A DNA stretch of 64,000 nucleotides, taken from Whitmania pigra. Taxonomy: Eukaryota > Annelida > Clitellata > Hirudinida > Haemopidae. A program made the position numbers and the translations under genes. Of this stretch, positions 22,794 to 34,019 are shown one piece after another. The first letter of the stretch is position 1; each line of letters opens with the position of its first letter. The DNA is taken from the NCBI GenBank assembly GCA_021613335.1, contig JAJTWR010000254.1, forward strand, positions 1,563,501 to 1,627,500. Reading direction: 5' to 3'. The notes below the pieces were generated by a model. It was given only the letters and a program-made list of their open reading frames with translations, searched no databases and was not told the origin of the DNA.

Positions 22794-24200
22794 AATGTTC
22801 AGATGACATCTCACAAATTTGTATTTATTATTTGCTGTTCATTACTTCTAGTAAAGTAGAAGTAGTAGAAGTTTCCCTTCATTCAAAAGTGTATTTAGAT
22901 TGGCATTTTCAAGTACAAAATTCCTTTCACTGTGGAGGAAATTTATTATTGATCTAAACCAAAAATATATCAATTTTTTTATATTTAGAGCTTTTTGATC
23001 TATATAAATAATTGATAGTTATTCTAATTAACTGATAATCAAGCTGAATAGTTGATAATTAATCTGAGTAGTTGGCAATTAATCTAAATAAATTGTAATT
23101 ATTCTGAATAAGTAAAAGTTAATCAAACAATTGTTAAATAATCTAAATAAATTGTATTTAATTAAATTAATTAGTAATTTAACCGATTAATTGATAATTA
23201 ACTGATATAAATTAGTGATACTTAATGCAAACATTACTAAGAATTTGTCGTGTATAATTTAATCTTAATCTTAGTGAACGCGAAAGGGCGATAAAAATGC
23301 AAAAAAAATTTTACACAATATTTTCCTTGAAATGTTTATGTGTCTTTCTGGCTTTAAAAGGCAAATTATTCCATCAGACTGAGATGAGGGCGACGTCTAC
23401 AAAAGGGAAAAACAAAGCAGCTTCTGTATGCATTTCACAGCCATGTTTTGTTTTAATAGGTTGGCGTGATGTTTTGAAAATATCAAACTTTGAGCACTTT
23501 AATCTCAAAAGTTGTGAATCCAACGCTTTTATCGCAAAACATGTCAAACAATGGACAAAATAAACTGCAGTTTAAATGTAAAACAAAATTGTTGCCAGAG
23601 AGGACAATGATGAAAAATATAAATATTCCCTTTCCAAGTGTCTTTTGCTCTTTGATTAAAATGATCGAAATACCTAAAATACGAAATATATACATTACCT
23701 GTAGTAACTGCAGATCCATACAGTGGCATACCAACTGTTCTTGCCGCCCGTGCGGTCATAAGATATGCCCCCTCATGACCGTTAATAATCCGTTAAGCTT
23801 AAAAATTTCGAAAAGCTCTCGAATATTTATTTTCATGAAACTGCAATCAAATTAAAAATTTACAAACAAACTTTCCGCAAATTTTTATTAACTTAAGTTT
23901 GGAGAATGAGCGCTAACATCTAGAAACATCTAATAGCCTGCGTTAGAAAGAAAGGCAGCAAGATCACAAAATTAGAGGCAGAATCCACAAGATGGTGTAT
24001 ATTTATATATATATCTGTCTGAAGTTCAAAAGTTGAAGGGGTCCAATGATGTTATCGTTTCCTGAAGCACTGCTAATCGACTTTTCCTTAATATTCTATA
24101 GCCAAATCAAATTTCATAATTTTCAATCTCCTAAAAAGGTCATACCTTATGAATCTCCCTTCCATAAGTAATATTGACCTGGTAAGAGTCACTAGCTTTC
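22794..24200. other. intergenic, AT-rich; one exon-like minus-strand stretch
   Basis: Contains long ATT/AAT-rich degenerate repeats (23000-23230). The only coding-like signal is minus strand 23699-23759: ATG, 20 codons beginning MTARAARTVGMPLYG, then an ACAG/GTAATG donor, with a non-repetitive composition quite unlike its surroundings. No partner exon was recognised and no family assigned. Confidence 0.25.
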
Positions 24201-24208
24201 GTTAAGCT

Positions 24209-24741
24209 CAGTGGCGCAACCAGCGAAAAATGCTGGGGGGGCTCAAGTTTAGAAAAGGGACGAAAGCCCGACTCAGTCGAAAAATTTTTGGAACTGTTCA
24301 AATCAAAACTACCATTTATAATTAATAAAGAATTAAAGATAGAACAGATTATTATTATTACGAGTTTGACTATCTTCAGTCTGCAGTCTTTCTTTTGTAT
24401 CATTAATAAATTGTTAACTCAAAGTTTCAAACCAGTTAAAGCAAATGTAAAAAAAAGTTTATGATATGCTTAAAATTGTAACATGATATTATTGATATCC
24501 TAAACATTTCACTTATTCCAAATTACATAGTTAAGATCCTAAACAGTCTAAAACAATTTTGAAACGTTGTAGTCTAAATTACATTTTGATGTGTTTACAG
24601 TTACAAAATTTTTTGATCGGTCTGTGAAAATCTGCTCACCATTTCATTTACTGGAAGAAGTTCAGTAGTTGTTCTGTTCTCAGATATTCTCAATAAACTT
24701 TGCAGGATCCTTCCTATTAGGCCCCCCTGGTTGCGCCACTG
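24209..24741. mobile_element. 533-bp non-autonomous hAT-like element (MITE) with 8-bp target duplication
   Basis: Begins CAGTGGCGCAACCAG and ends CTGGTTGCGCCACTG, a perfect 15-bp terminal inverted repeat. It is flanked by identical 8-bp direct repeats GTTAAGCT (24201-24208 and 24742-24749), the hAT signature. No transposase is encoded. Intact ends and an exact duplication point to a fairly recent insertion. Confidence 0.88.
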
Positions 24742-24754
24742 GTTAAGCTTATAC

Positions 24755-24890
24755 TAACCAAACTCACCGAAATGCTTGCGAGTCCAAGAATTTACTTAAA
24801 AAGATTCTCGATGTTATTGTCAAATAACAATCGCGAATGAACGTAGCAAGTTAATGAAAACGGAATGAACGAACGATATGCTATGGTATG
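24755..24890. repeat. dispersed repeat copy 2 (partner at 10310-10420)
   Basis: Ordered shared blocks with 10310-10420, including CAAACTCACCGAAATGCTT. It lies immediately right of the hAT MITE's target duplication, so the MITE landed at the edge of this repeat. Confidence 0.5.
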
Positions 24891-24904
24891 TGTGTGTGTA
24901 TTTT

Positions 24905-24940
24905 ATTTTTTATTTCATGACTAGATGGTTAGAACGGTTA
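24905..24940 (-). repeat. SINE-A tail fragment
   Basis: On the minus strand it reads CCGTTCTAACCATCTAGTCA and then an A-rich tail, matching the 3' part of the SINE-A copy at 40971-41090. Confidence 0.5.
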
Positions 24941-25017
24941 TATATATATATATATTAGGTTATATATATTAGGTTATATATATGTATATATATTAGGTTA
25001 TATATATGTATATATGT
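24940..25017. repeat. (TA)n-rich simple repeat with TTAGGT interruptions
   Basis: Alternating TA dinucleotides broken by recurring ATTAGGTTATATA units. Confidence 0.8.
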
Positions 25018-25639
25018 TTTTGAGAATTGTTTTTATAGCAGGGCCATTAAGAGATTGAAGACATTTGCTACAATAAGTCCATGCATGTGATGTTTGACTA
25101 TTAAAATTAGGTAATATTAACCAGCCAAAGCTCTATCTGAACCACCAGTGCTGAAAAACCTTGTCACACAAAATGAAAACACAAACACCAATTATAATGA
25201 GTAACAAATAGTTGAATAATTATGACGAAAATACATAAAATAGTACAACACCCTACAAGTTTCCTATAGTTGCCATAAATTAATTTCAGTTAAATTCAAG
25301 TTGACTACACAAATTTGTGAGCCGGACAATGCAATGATTATCGTGACTGTTTTGCCACATGATTCTGTTAAGCATATATCGAAAGTTCTTTATGCCAAAT
25401 CAATTACAAACTGTTTAAAATTAAAAACATAGTCTAAAGCTTTTATTTAAAAAAACAATCAAAAATCTTTGCTATCATTTAAATTTTTTATTTTTTTATT
25501 TTTTTGGCCGGAAATGAAATTCATGTAAATTTAATCTAGCATAACATGCATACGATATTAGCGTGCGCAGAGGGATGGTGCGCGGTAAAATCGAACATAT
25601 GGCGAGTGTAACATGGGTGAAAATAAGGTGCCACACTGT

Positions 25640-25940
25640 CGACCAGAAACACTCCTTATGTAGTTTATATACTATAATGTGATTTCTTTGAAAAAGCTTG
25701 TAAAAGTTTGCCAATAGATAAATCATTAAATATCGCAAAGCGCTTGTAACCTATTTATACGGCCTAAATAGGGCATTTTGATGAATTTACAAGCATCACT
25801 TGTTCAATTAATACGACATTTGGTTCAAATGTATATACACAATTTACATATAATTTTGAAATTTGGCTTTGATCAGTTCAATATTTTATGAGTACTAAAG
25901 TTAAAGGGCGTTTGTAACCTTTTTACAGGGTCTGTATTCT
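25640..25940. repeat. unclassified ~280-bp dispersed repeat, copy 1
   Basis: Colinear with 49330-49620. Shared blocks in order: TAATGTGATT/TAATATGATT, AAGCTTGTAAAA, TTTGATGAATTT with CAAGCAT, AAATTTGGCTTTGA, and TAACCTTTTTACA. No ORF or clear terminal repeats. It begins near a recurrent GATTCTTTTGAA-like segment. Confidence 0.6.
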
Positions 25941-26013
25941 CCTTACATTCTGCACTCTAAAAATCAATCCGTTGAACATGCCGATGGACTCCATCAATTA
26001 AACCAAGGAAACG

Positions 26014-26062
26014 TGTCATTTATTTATTTGATTATAGTCCATTACATAACTAGGATGGTTTG
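26014..26062 (-). repeat. SINE-A tail fragment
   Basis: On the minus strand it reads CCATCCTAGTTATGTAATGG and then ACTATAATCAAATAAATAAA, the SINE-A 3' end with its AAAT tail. Confidence 0.6.
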
Positions 26063-27106
26063 TATTAATAGTTTCAAAGAATACTGAATCTACAGTTTAT
26101 ATAGTCGGCCATTTACAACATGAATATAGTATTTCATGTGGTTAGGGTTATGACATTGTATGTCTTACAACGAAAACACAAATTAATTGCATAAATAGAC
26201 ATGCAGGTTGTTTATACTTGAATCGGCATTTTTCCTAATTTTGTCTCTTTGAACTGTCGACGTATTTCCAACACAAAGCAAAGTATTGGAAAGCTAAGCA
26301 ATGTTCATACGATATAAACATTACGTTATGTTAATAACAACCACATCTTTCAAATCGATGAAAAATTAGCCCTCAGCGAGAGAGAAGCATCAATCGAGAG
26401 ATGTATTTGATTAATATTCAGCTTTTGAACGTGTAAATTCCACGGACAATGTAAAGACGTGGAAGTGTCATCCTATTCGTTTGAATTCACGTCATGCCTT
26501 CTCGGTACTGTTGGACGTTGCAAATGCATGAATTTTTGATAGCAAGCAAATTGCTTCGGTCATCCGGGCATGGACTGTTGCCTTCCATGCGAAAACTTTC
26601 TTCAAATGCTCGAATAGTCTGTTCTCGCGGAACAACTACTGGATTTCGTTCGTAAAATCTCACTCGTTAGTCATCAAAATAGGGGAATATCTGGGATTAG
26701 AACAGGTTACAATCATCCTTTCTTCGTGAACTTTTACGATCATTCGTTAATTTTATTTATTAAAATCACTAAAATTTGTTTTTAAGGTCATTTGAAATCA
26801 GGTGCATGTGTCACTATTGAATATAGTAATATTACTAATGTCATTTTAATCGACAATCTAAAGATTTAAACAAACTGTGTGCAATTCAGTTTGAAAATGT
26901 TATTCATGCGGATGTAAACAATTTTACTTTCATCTCGCATGCGATTAAGTCGTTTTTTTAATCGAATATAATTGAATGGGAAATATTTTTGATAGTCTTT
27001 AGCTGGTAAAACTGTGTGCACAAATGATTATTTGAATCTACGAGATTTTTGATACAAACAAATGCAAACAAATAAGCGAGAAAATGGATATTAAAAACAT
27101 TTTCAG
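26063..27106. other. intergenic region upstream of stomatin, no gene seen
   Basis: AT-rich, no conserved ORF. It should contain the 5' exon or promoter of the stomatin gene, but neither could be identified. Confidence 0.4.
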
Positions 27107-29508
27107 GAAGTGCTCGAAGAGGCAATTCTCCCGAGCTCCAAGCACAGAAATGCTGCTCTTTCTACGAGTGAGTTGTTGATCTGACAATCGCTAAATACGC
27201 TGACATCCCGCATGCACGAATCCCGCCTCATTCCAAACATTGATTTTACCGTATCGATCTGGCGCACCAACTTTTGTGTCAATATTCGATAAAACAGAAA
27301 TCAAAATTATAAATTGAAAATATTCATTGAATTGCACGAAAACCATATCTGAATACTGTTCAATAAGTTTCTCTCCTCGCGGATTTGTCGAGAATTGTTC
27401 GGCAATGCTCCCGCAAACATTGAGATTGTAAACAAGGCCTCCGTGGCATATCTTTGACCTCATCTCCAATCTCCAAAAACGTGCGCCATGGACGCAGAAA
27501 ATGAGAATTTTATCTAATTTGCGACTGAAGTTTATTACTCGCATAAGAAACAATTACCAACGAGCATTAATTACGAGCATTACCAACAGTTGCGAGCACA
27601 TTTATTCGCGGGGAGAACAACTTCTGCGGTACTGTCTTGACGGTGTTAAGCTGGTTCCTCATTTTCCTCACCATGCCCCTGTCGCTGTGTCTGTGCCTCA
27701 AGGTTTGGCATAGAATTAAGGTATTCTTTAAGATGTTGAAAGCTGTTCGTGCGTTTGAACAGGTTGTCAAAGAGTACGAAAGAGCGGTGATATTCAGGCT
27801 CGGAAGACTCTTACAGCACGGCGCAAAAGGACCCGGTAATGAAACGATTGAAAGTTGAAGAAGCATCATTCGTATAAATGTGTTTTCAATCTCAACAGGA
27901 TTGTTCTTCGTCATCCCCTGCACAGACTCCTACACAAAAGTTGACCTGAGGACTGTTTCATTCGACGTGCCGCCTCAAGAAGTTGGTGGAAATGTTGCCG
28001 TTATATCGATTCATTCAAATTCTTTTAATGTTCAAAGTCATGTTAATGGAAGCCATTAAAATGGGCGTCCGAACGTCGCTGGCTAATGAGTCAAAATTAT
28101 TCTTAATAGGACTTAAAAGTTTGCACTGAAAAATCAGGTAAGAAATAATTATTACATTAAGAGGTCAACAAAGAATTTTGCTAAAGTAATTTGTTTATTG
28201 ATTCGGTTTGTTGGGCAATGCACGAATTGAAATAAGCCAAATAATGTCATTTATGACCATCAGTTTATGAACAAAGAATCTCATAATTCGTTTCAAATTA
28301 ATTCAAAAAATTCTGTCTTCCATCAATCCACGGACTCACACTCAATGTCAATGTTTCACTAGGATCATCAGAATGCTTGAAAGAGCAACTGCATTCAAAG
28401 GAGAATATAATCTATTTGTTGTTTAACTATTTCTAATTATTTAAGCTTACGCTACTTATTAAGGTATTCTTTAAATACAAAAGATAATACAAAAGAGAAA
28501 TCTTCACAAGTTATTGACACATAATGAAAATTATTGTATTGGGGAAAATGCACAAGGAAAGATGTTCCTAAAGTTCCCATAAATTTAAATAAACACATTT
28601 CAACTGGTCGGTGGATCACTATCAATGGCCACAACAGTCTGCATGATAATCTTGTTATTGAAGCAGACGATGAAGATTTTAAGTAAATTAACGATGTCTT
28701 TATATTTTCATCCATAATTTAAGTGGCGTTGTACTTTTTGAAGATCTTATCGAAGGACAGTGTGACTGTGGCAGTGGATGCGGTCGTTTACTATAGAGTT
28801 TCAAATGCTACGGTCAGTGTTACCAACGTTGAAGATGTAAACAGGTCAACGAGATTGCTGGCACAAACGACACTCAGAAACGTGCTGGGCACCAAAAATT
28901 TGAGCGAAATTCTGTCCGACAGAGAAAACATAAGCCACTTCATGCAGGTTAAAGGAAAGTTTTATTAGATCAAAACGGTAAAGGAAAGTTCACATGGAAA
29001 TGATTAAGATTTGACTTACCCTACATTAGCTCTATCAAATCAAAATAAATGTTTAGGCTTGCCTTGATGAAGCGACAGAACACTGGGGAGTAAAAGTAGA
29101 AAGAGTGGAAATGTTAGTAGCAGTTAAATGATTAGGTCTGACCTCTAATTCGTTTAATCGAGATTTATCAATAGGAAGGACGTTCGACTCCCAGTTCAAC
29201 TGCAACGTGCGATGGCAGCCGAAGCGGAAGCCACGAGGGAAGCGAGGGCAAAAGTTGGTAAAATTGATTAAACAAGTGTCTCCAAGTTGCTTACAGATTT
29301 ACCTTCGTTGTAGGTCATTGCTGCAGAAGGAGAACAAAAAGCTGCCAGAGCTTTAAAGCAGGCAGCCGAAATCATAGATAAATCTCAGTGTGCTCTTCAA
29401 CTCAGATACCTTCAAACTCTTGGACAAATCGCCTCCGAGAAAAACTCAACCATAATTTTCCCCATGCCTATCGAGCTCATCAAACCATTCGATGGTTCAT
29501 TCATTTAA
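27107..29508 (+). CDS. STOM: stomatin (SPFH/band 7 membrane protein)
   Basis: Monotopic membrane scaffold that oligomerises at cholesterol-rich domains and modulates ion channels. In-phase exons: 27107-27167, 27590-27702, 27763-27835, 27899-27981, 28744-28947, 29057-29112, 29175-29253, 29314-29508 (TAA). The visible protein is about 287 residues, close to human stomatin. Order: short N-terminal region, hydrophobic hairpin FLIFLTMPLSLCLCLK, VVKEYERAVIFRLGRLLQ, GLFFVIPCTDSYTKVDLRTV, the SPFH core SVTVAVDAVVYYRV and STRLLAQTTLRNVLGTKNLS, QLQRAMAAEAEATREARAKV, and a C-terminal LQLRYLQTLGQIASEKNSTI with IIFPMPIE. The first listed exon follows a TTTCAG acceptor and keeps phase, but it is the least certain. 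The initiator ATG must lie in an exon further upstream that was not found. Confidence 0.88.
27982..28743. other. stomatin intron 4 (in the model), no feature
   Basis: 762-bp AT-rich intron between the conserved PPQE and ILSKDSVTV coding blocks. No ORF or element recognised. Confidence 0.5.
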
Positions 29509-31885
29509 TTTTACTAAAGAATCAATAACGAAAACTTTGTGAATGCCATTAATTAATTAAATTAATTGGTCTATTTGAAATTAATTAATTGTAACGGGTT
29601 AAATACTATATACTTTATTTTAATTGATTGATTAATTAATTTAAAATAGTGTCAATATTTCATATCAGGTGAGAAGAATGAAGCGTGTGAGGAAAGAATT
29701 GAAATTGATCCACACAACCGCCTTCTTCTCGAATTTACGCATCTCGACAGACTTCTTTTCTGAAATGAAGATCTACTTTTAAACTCACTTTCAATAGGTT
29801 GTTCATCTGATTAGAAGTGTCTAATTTGTCTTTCCTGTCCAGCGATTTCTTAAATTGGATGGACCTTTCTCGAAATAAAATTTGTCTATCACAATCAAAA
29901 ATACATCTTTACTCGCTGGCCACTGCAAACTGCATTTCTTAAGTAATAAACTTTTAAGTGAAGTAGAATCCTACTCCTGTAAATATTCTCAAAAACAACA
30001 ACACGCAAATACCTGCCTGAATTTATCTTGTGGATAATTGATTAAAAGCGGTTCATTGTAGTCGTGCATCCATAAAAAGCTTTATTCATTTGCCGCCTTC
30101 TTGTGAATTGGATTATCTATTACTTGCATTTCTAGCCTTTTAACCATTATTTATTAAAAAATTTAGAAATCGATGATCCTTATCAACAAGCTTTAAACTT
30201 GATTTGAAAATAATAAAACAAAACAAAGGATTTTAGGAGTTAAATCATCATCTTGCTTCAAGAAGATTCGGCACATAATCTGTCCACCAGCGGACACACG
30301 AGGATTATTGTTACTTCTCCATCGTGCAAAAATTCGATCGCGGCAAAACTCTTTCAACAACTAGGCCTCATTCAACCCAATGGCAAGGTTAGGAAAGTAC
30401 AAGAAATGATCAACTTATTAATTTTCAACTCAGTGAAAGAGGCAACAAAAGCTGTTATTGAAAAAAAAACAACCCATTTTCTTGGACTTGACATCGGGTC
30501 GAGAAAATTATAGTATTCGCTACAATTTTACAAAAGCCTGCGAAACACGAGTTCTATATAACATAACTTGATATCCATTTCATGTAGTGTTCAATGGTAA
30601 AACATTCTGTAATGTTTAAAACAACTTATTATGATGTCTAAATAAATAAATTATACTAAAAAAATTATAAAAGCGATAAATGAATGATTCCGGTCTCTGC
30701 ATGAAGTCAGTTAAGTTGCAAAGAGCCTTTAATGATGGCAAGTATGCGGTCATGAAGTATGAGAAAACCTAATGAAGAAGCATGCATAAAACTGAACTGT
30801 AAGAGCTTAAGGTCGAAGAGAGATATGAGAACAAAAAATCAGCAATCAGCCATATGCAGAGATGGTAAAATACTAATGGCTTGATGGAGCTGATCAGGAG
30901 AACTATAAGTAGAGAAAAGAATATCATTTTAAAACATTGTCTCATATTTTCATAATCACCAACCAGCCAGCACATTTTTTTGTACAATTTATTAAGCTAC
31001 AAAGAACCAAATCCTAGCCGTTCGCAAGAGTTTCTATAACTAGCCCTTCAATTATAGATTTTGTTTTAATTAGTCGAATGAAGTCATATCAACTTCTTCA
31101 TCATAAATCTCCAAGCTCTAGCAAACTCAGCTTTTTAGACCTCATCCCTGGCGGTTTGTTTTGGTACTTATTTTAAAATTACGCCAGTTATCTTTTAGGA
31201 CATTGTAAACACATCATTTTGACATGGTCATGCAAAATAATCAGAAAAACTGTTAAAGTAAATCATTGGTGGCATATTTTTATATTTTATATTATTAGTG
31301 AATCATTTTTATATTTTTATTGATAATTTCTTAAGGGGTGCAATATGACAAATGCATACAACTGTACAATTTGGATTAATCGCAGTAACATTGAACAATT
31401 TTATAATTACGCTGAATCTGATATGAGCAATTTAATTAATTTTTACTTGATAAAATGTGTTGTTTAAAAAGTTTTAATCAATAAGGTCAAAGTGTCTTTT
31501 GATTTAATTCGTTCACATGAATAAATTGTTGAATAAATTTAAAATATATAAAATTTATATTGTTCAAACTAACTTTGCAAAAAGGTCTTTGAATTAATAT
31601 GAAATGAAAACGAATAGGGATGCAATTTGAACCCCAAGAACTAGGAACTTTTTAGCATGAACCGAATGCGGGTTAAACTCGTCCATATTGGATGGCAGAC
31701 TTATAATACGTCTGATGTGGCCGCTGCACTGATCTTGTGATCGATTTATTACCCTTGTTCAAGTATTATAATATAACGTTGTATATAATACGAACATGAA
31801 AAGCCTCATTTGCAAGCTTCATTTTGGCCCCCTTGTTGTCCGGGGTATGTATCCCACAAACTACGCCATTGCCTCTGGGCATTTA
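29509..31885. other. intergenic, one unassigned ORF
   Basis: AT-rich DNA between stomatin and the mariner element. An 86-codon plus-strand ORF at 30253-30513 (contains TRIIVTSPSCKNSIAAKLFQ and HFLGLDIGSRKL) has a protein-like composition but no family that I recognise, and it may be an isolated exon or relic. The rest shows nothing. Confidence 0.25.
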
Positions 31886-32145
31886 CAGTCAGGACGGAAA
31901 CCATAAGGACACCCCATTATTTCGTAATAACTCGATAAATATTTATTTGATTGTGGGGAAATTTTAATATGTTATGTATTTATATATTTGTGATTATCTC
32001 TTAAATTTTCATCAAAATATGTTTGTGCATTAATTTTAAAATTCTAAAAACGTGATTTCGGGGCGTCCAATAACCATAAAAGACACTTGCAAAAATCATC
32101 GAAAAATGACTAAATACTTTGTGAAAAAAACAAGAAAAAAGTTTG

Positions 32146-33149
32146 TTAATATGAAATAATGTTTCCTTTATTTTTAATAACTTTAAAACATCTGTTGTCC
32201 ATTGATTTTATTAGAGTTTTTACGAATTTTCTGTCCAGTTCTTTCCAGGCACTCCTAATGGCATTTTCCAGGTCAGATTTTGAGTGAAACTGCCTTCCAT
32301 TATGGTAAACAAGTCTTGACAACATTCCCCATATATTTTCTATAGGATTTAAGTCTGGGAAACAAGCTGGCCAACTCATAACCTTCAAATTTCTTCTCTG
32401 GAAAAATGTCTTTGTCAACTTGGAAGTGTGGATCGGGGCATTATCTTGCTGGAAAATAAAATTTCCTCCATAATAATCTTCTCCAAAAAGTAACAGATGA
32501 TCTCCTAAAACTTTGATGTAATCCACCAAAAACGGTTTCCCATCCAGAAAGGCTAATTCGGTTAATCCTTCACTGGAAATTCCTCCCCGAATCATCACCG
32601 ATCCTTCATGATTTGACTAAAAAACTATCTTTTTTTCAAATCTCAGGTCATACCAGTAGAACTGTTGACCATCAGGTCTATCCAGGTTAAATTTCTTCTC
32701 ATCTGAAGAAATAATATTGCCCAAACCATCTCTGTTGGAGAGCATGGTTTTGGCCATTCCACTCTTGCCAACTTGTGATGGTTTTTAAGAACTGAAATCT
32801 TTTATATCTTTTTTATATCTTTTTCATATGATAAAATACCACTAGATCTCAAATAACTTAACACTGTACTTTTACAAATTCTTAAATCAAGTTCATTTCT
32901 AATTTGATTTGCTGAAAATTTACCTGAAGAATCCTTTCTTACCAGGAGTCTCTGACGACAAATCGTCAGTTTTTTGGGTATTCCATGATCATTTTTTGCA
33001 CCATATTCTTCAGAAGCCTTTACGTAGTTCCAGATGACTGTCTTGGATCGCTTGAGCTCATTGGTAATTTCCCTGATCGAATAATTTGCTTGTCTGAAGG
33101 CCTCAATCTGTCCCTTCTCCTTGTCAGACAACATTTTCCCTCCAGCCAT
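32146..33149 (-). pseudogene. inactivated mariner-like transposase
   Basis: Two ORF pieces plus a frame-broken middle. 32802-33149: MAGGKMLSDKEKGQIEAFRQ and NYSIREITNELKRSKTVIWN, the paired helix-turn-helix DNA-binding region. 32600-32800: DEKKFNLDRPDG, the first catalytic Asp, out of frame. 32146-32598: FQQDNAPIHTS (second Asp), PDLNPIENIWG (the Glu) and NGRQFHSKSDLE. The triad spacing fits DD34E of Tc1-like transposases. At least two frame disruptions between 32598 and 32810 abolish activity. Confidence 0.85.
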
Positions 33150-33183
33150 TTATAAAATAGTAATTTTCTAAACTTCACATCAA

Positions 33184-33241
33184 TTTTTATTTATTTATTT
33201 ATTTGATTATAATCCGTTGCATAACTGAGATGATTTGGACT
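33184..33241 (-). repeat. SINE-A tail fragment inside the mariner element
   Basis: On the minus strand it contains AAATCATCTCAGTTATGCAA and then GGATTATAATCAAATAAATAAA, the SINE-A 3' end with an AAAT tail. Confidence 0.65.
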
Positions 33242-34019
33242 TTCATCAATTTTTAACTCTTTTTGGGTTTATATATCGATAATATTTGCATAAAGTGCAT
33301 TTTGGTTGGGTAACTATGACAAATTTCAAGTTTTATTGGAAATAAATAGATAAATAGAAATAAATGTCCTTGACGTTTTCAAACGGCCATATAATTCTAT
33401 TTTGCGTATTTTACAAGATCTACTCGTTAAATTTCTTTGAAATTTTACAGGATGTTTTGTCTACCATAAAGAGTTATTATATAAAAAAATTGAGTAATAT
33501 TGAACTTATATTTAACGAGTTATCACAAAAATATAGGGTGTCCTTAAGGTTTCCGTCCGGACTGTATTTGAGGATTGAACATAATCAAAAATTGATACCA
33601 GAGAAAACTTCGAGTCGCCTTTCCAAAGAATTTTTAGAAATAGACTGAGATAGGTCGATAGTTTGTTAGTAGATATCTATCGGCACCTGCTCTGGAATTT
33701 TTTTTATTTCTTTTTAATGCTGTGGACGATTCCTTAACCGCATCTAATAAAAAGTAACAGACTTTGTTTTAAAGAAAAAGTTTTTCATTAGGAGCATGAC
33801 CAAGCACCAAACTTCAGTTGAATTTTTCGTTTTGTCACGAGTAGAATTTGAATTAAAGATTTATTTACCAAATCCAATGTCAAAATTTTATAACATGTAA
33901 AAATTATTTATTAATATTTTTCATAATTTATTTACATTTCAAAGTTTTATAATATTAATATATTGTGGCATTGACAATAACGCCAAACTTTTAATCTCAG
34001 TAATCTCCAAACAGTAGAC

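Larger units (their letters stand above)
31886..33564 (-). mobile_element. Tc1/mariner-type element, 1679 bp, with TIRs and TA target sites
   Basis: Left end CAGTCAGGACGGAAACCATA, right end inverted with the core GGTTTCCGTCCGGACTG; ends match over ~29 bp with three mismatches. It is flanked by TA at 31884-31885 and 33565-33566. The transposase runs on the minus strand. A SINE-A tail fragment at 33184-33241 lies between the transposase start and the right end. Size and structure are typical of the superfamily. Confidence 0.88.

Noticed and set aside
23490..23855. Zinc-binding protein suggested by Cys-rich CSNC...CSCRPCGHKIC
   Set aside because: Frame is AT-driven elsewhere, spacing fits no known finger, and the opposite strand offers a better exon-like reading.
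33364..33648. 94-codon ORF
   Set aside because: It runs across the mariner right terminal repeat and is composed of AT-driven codons, so it is spurious.
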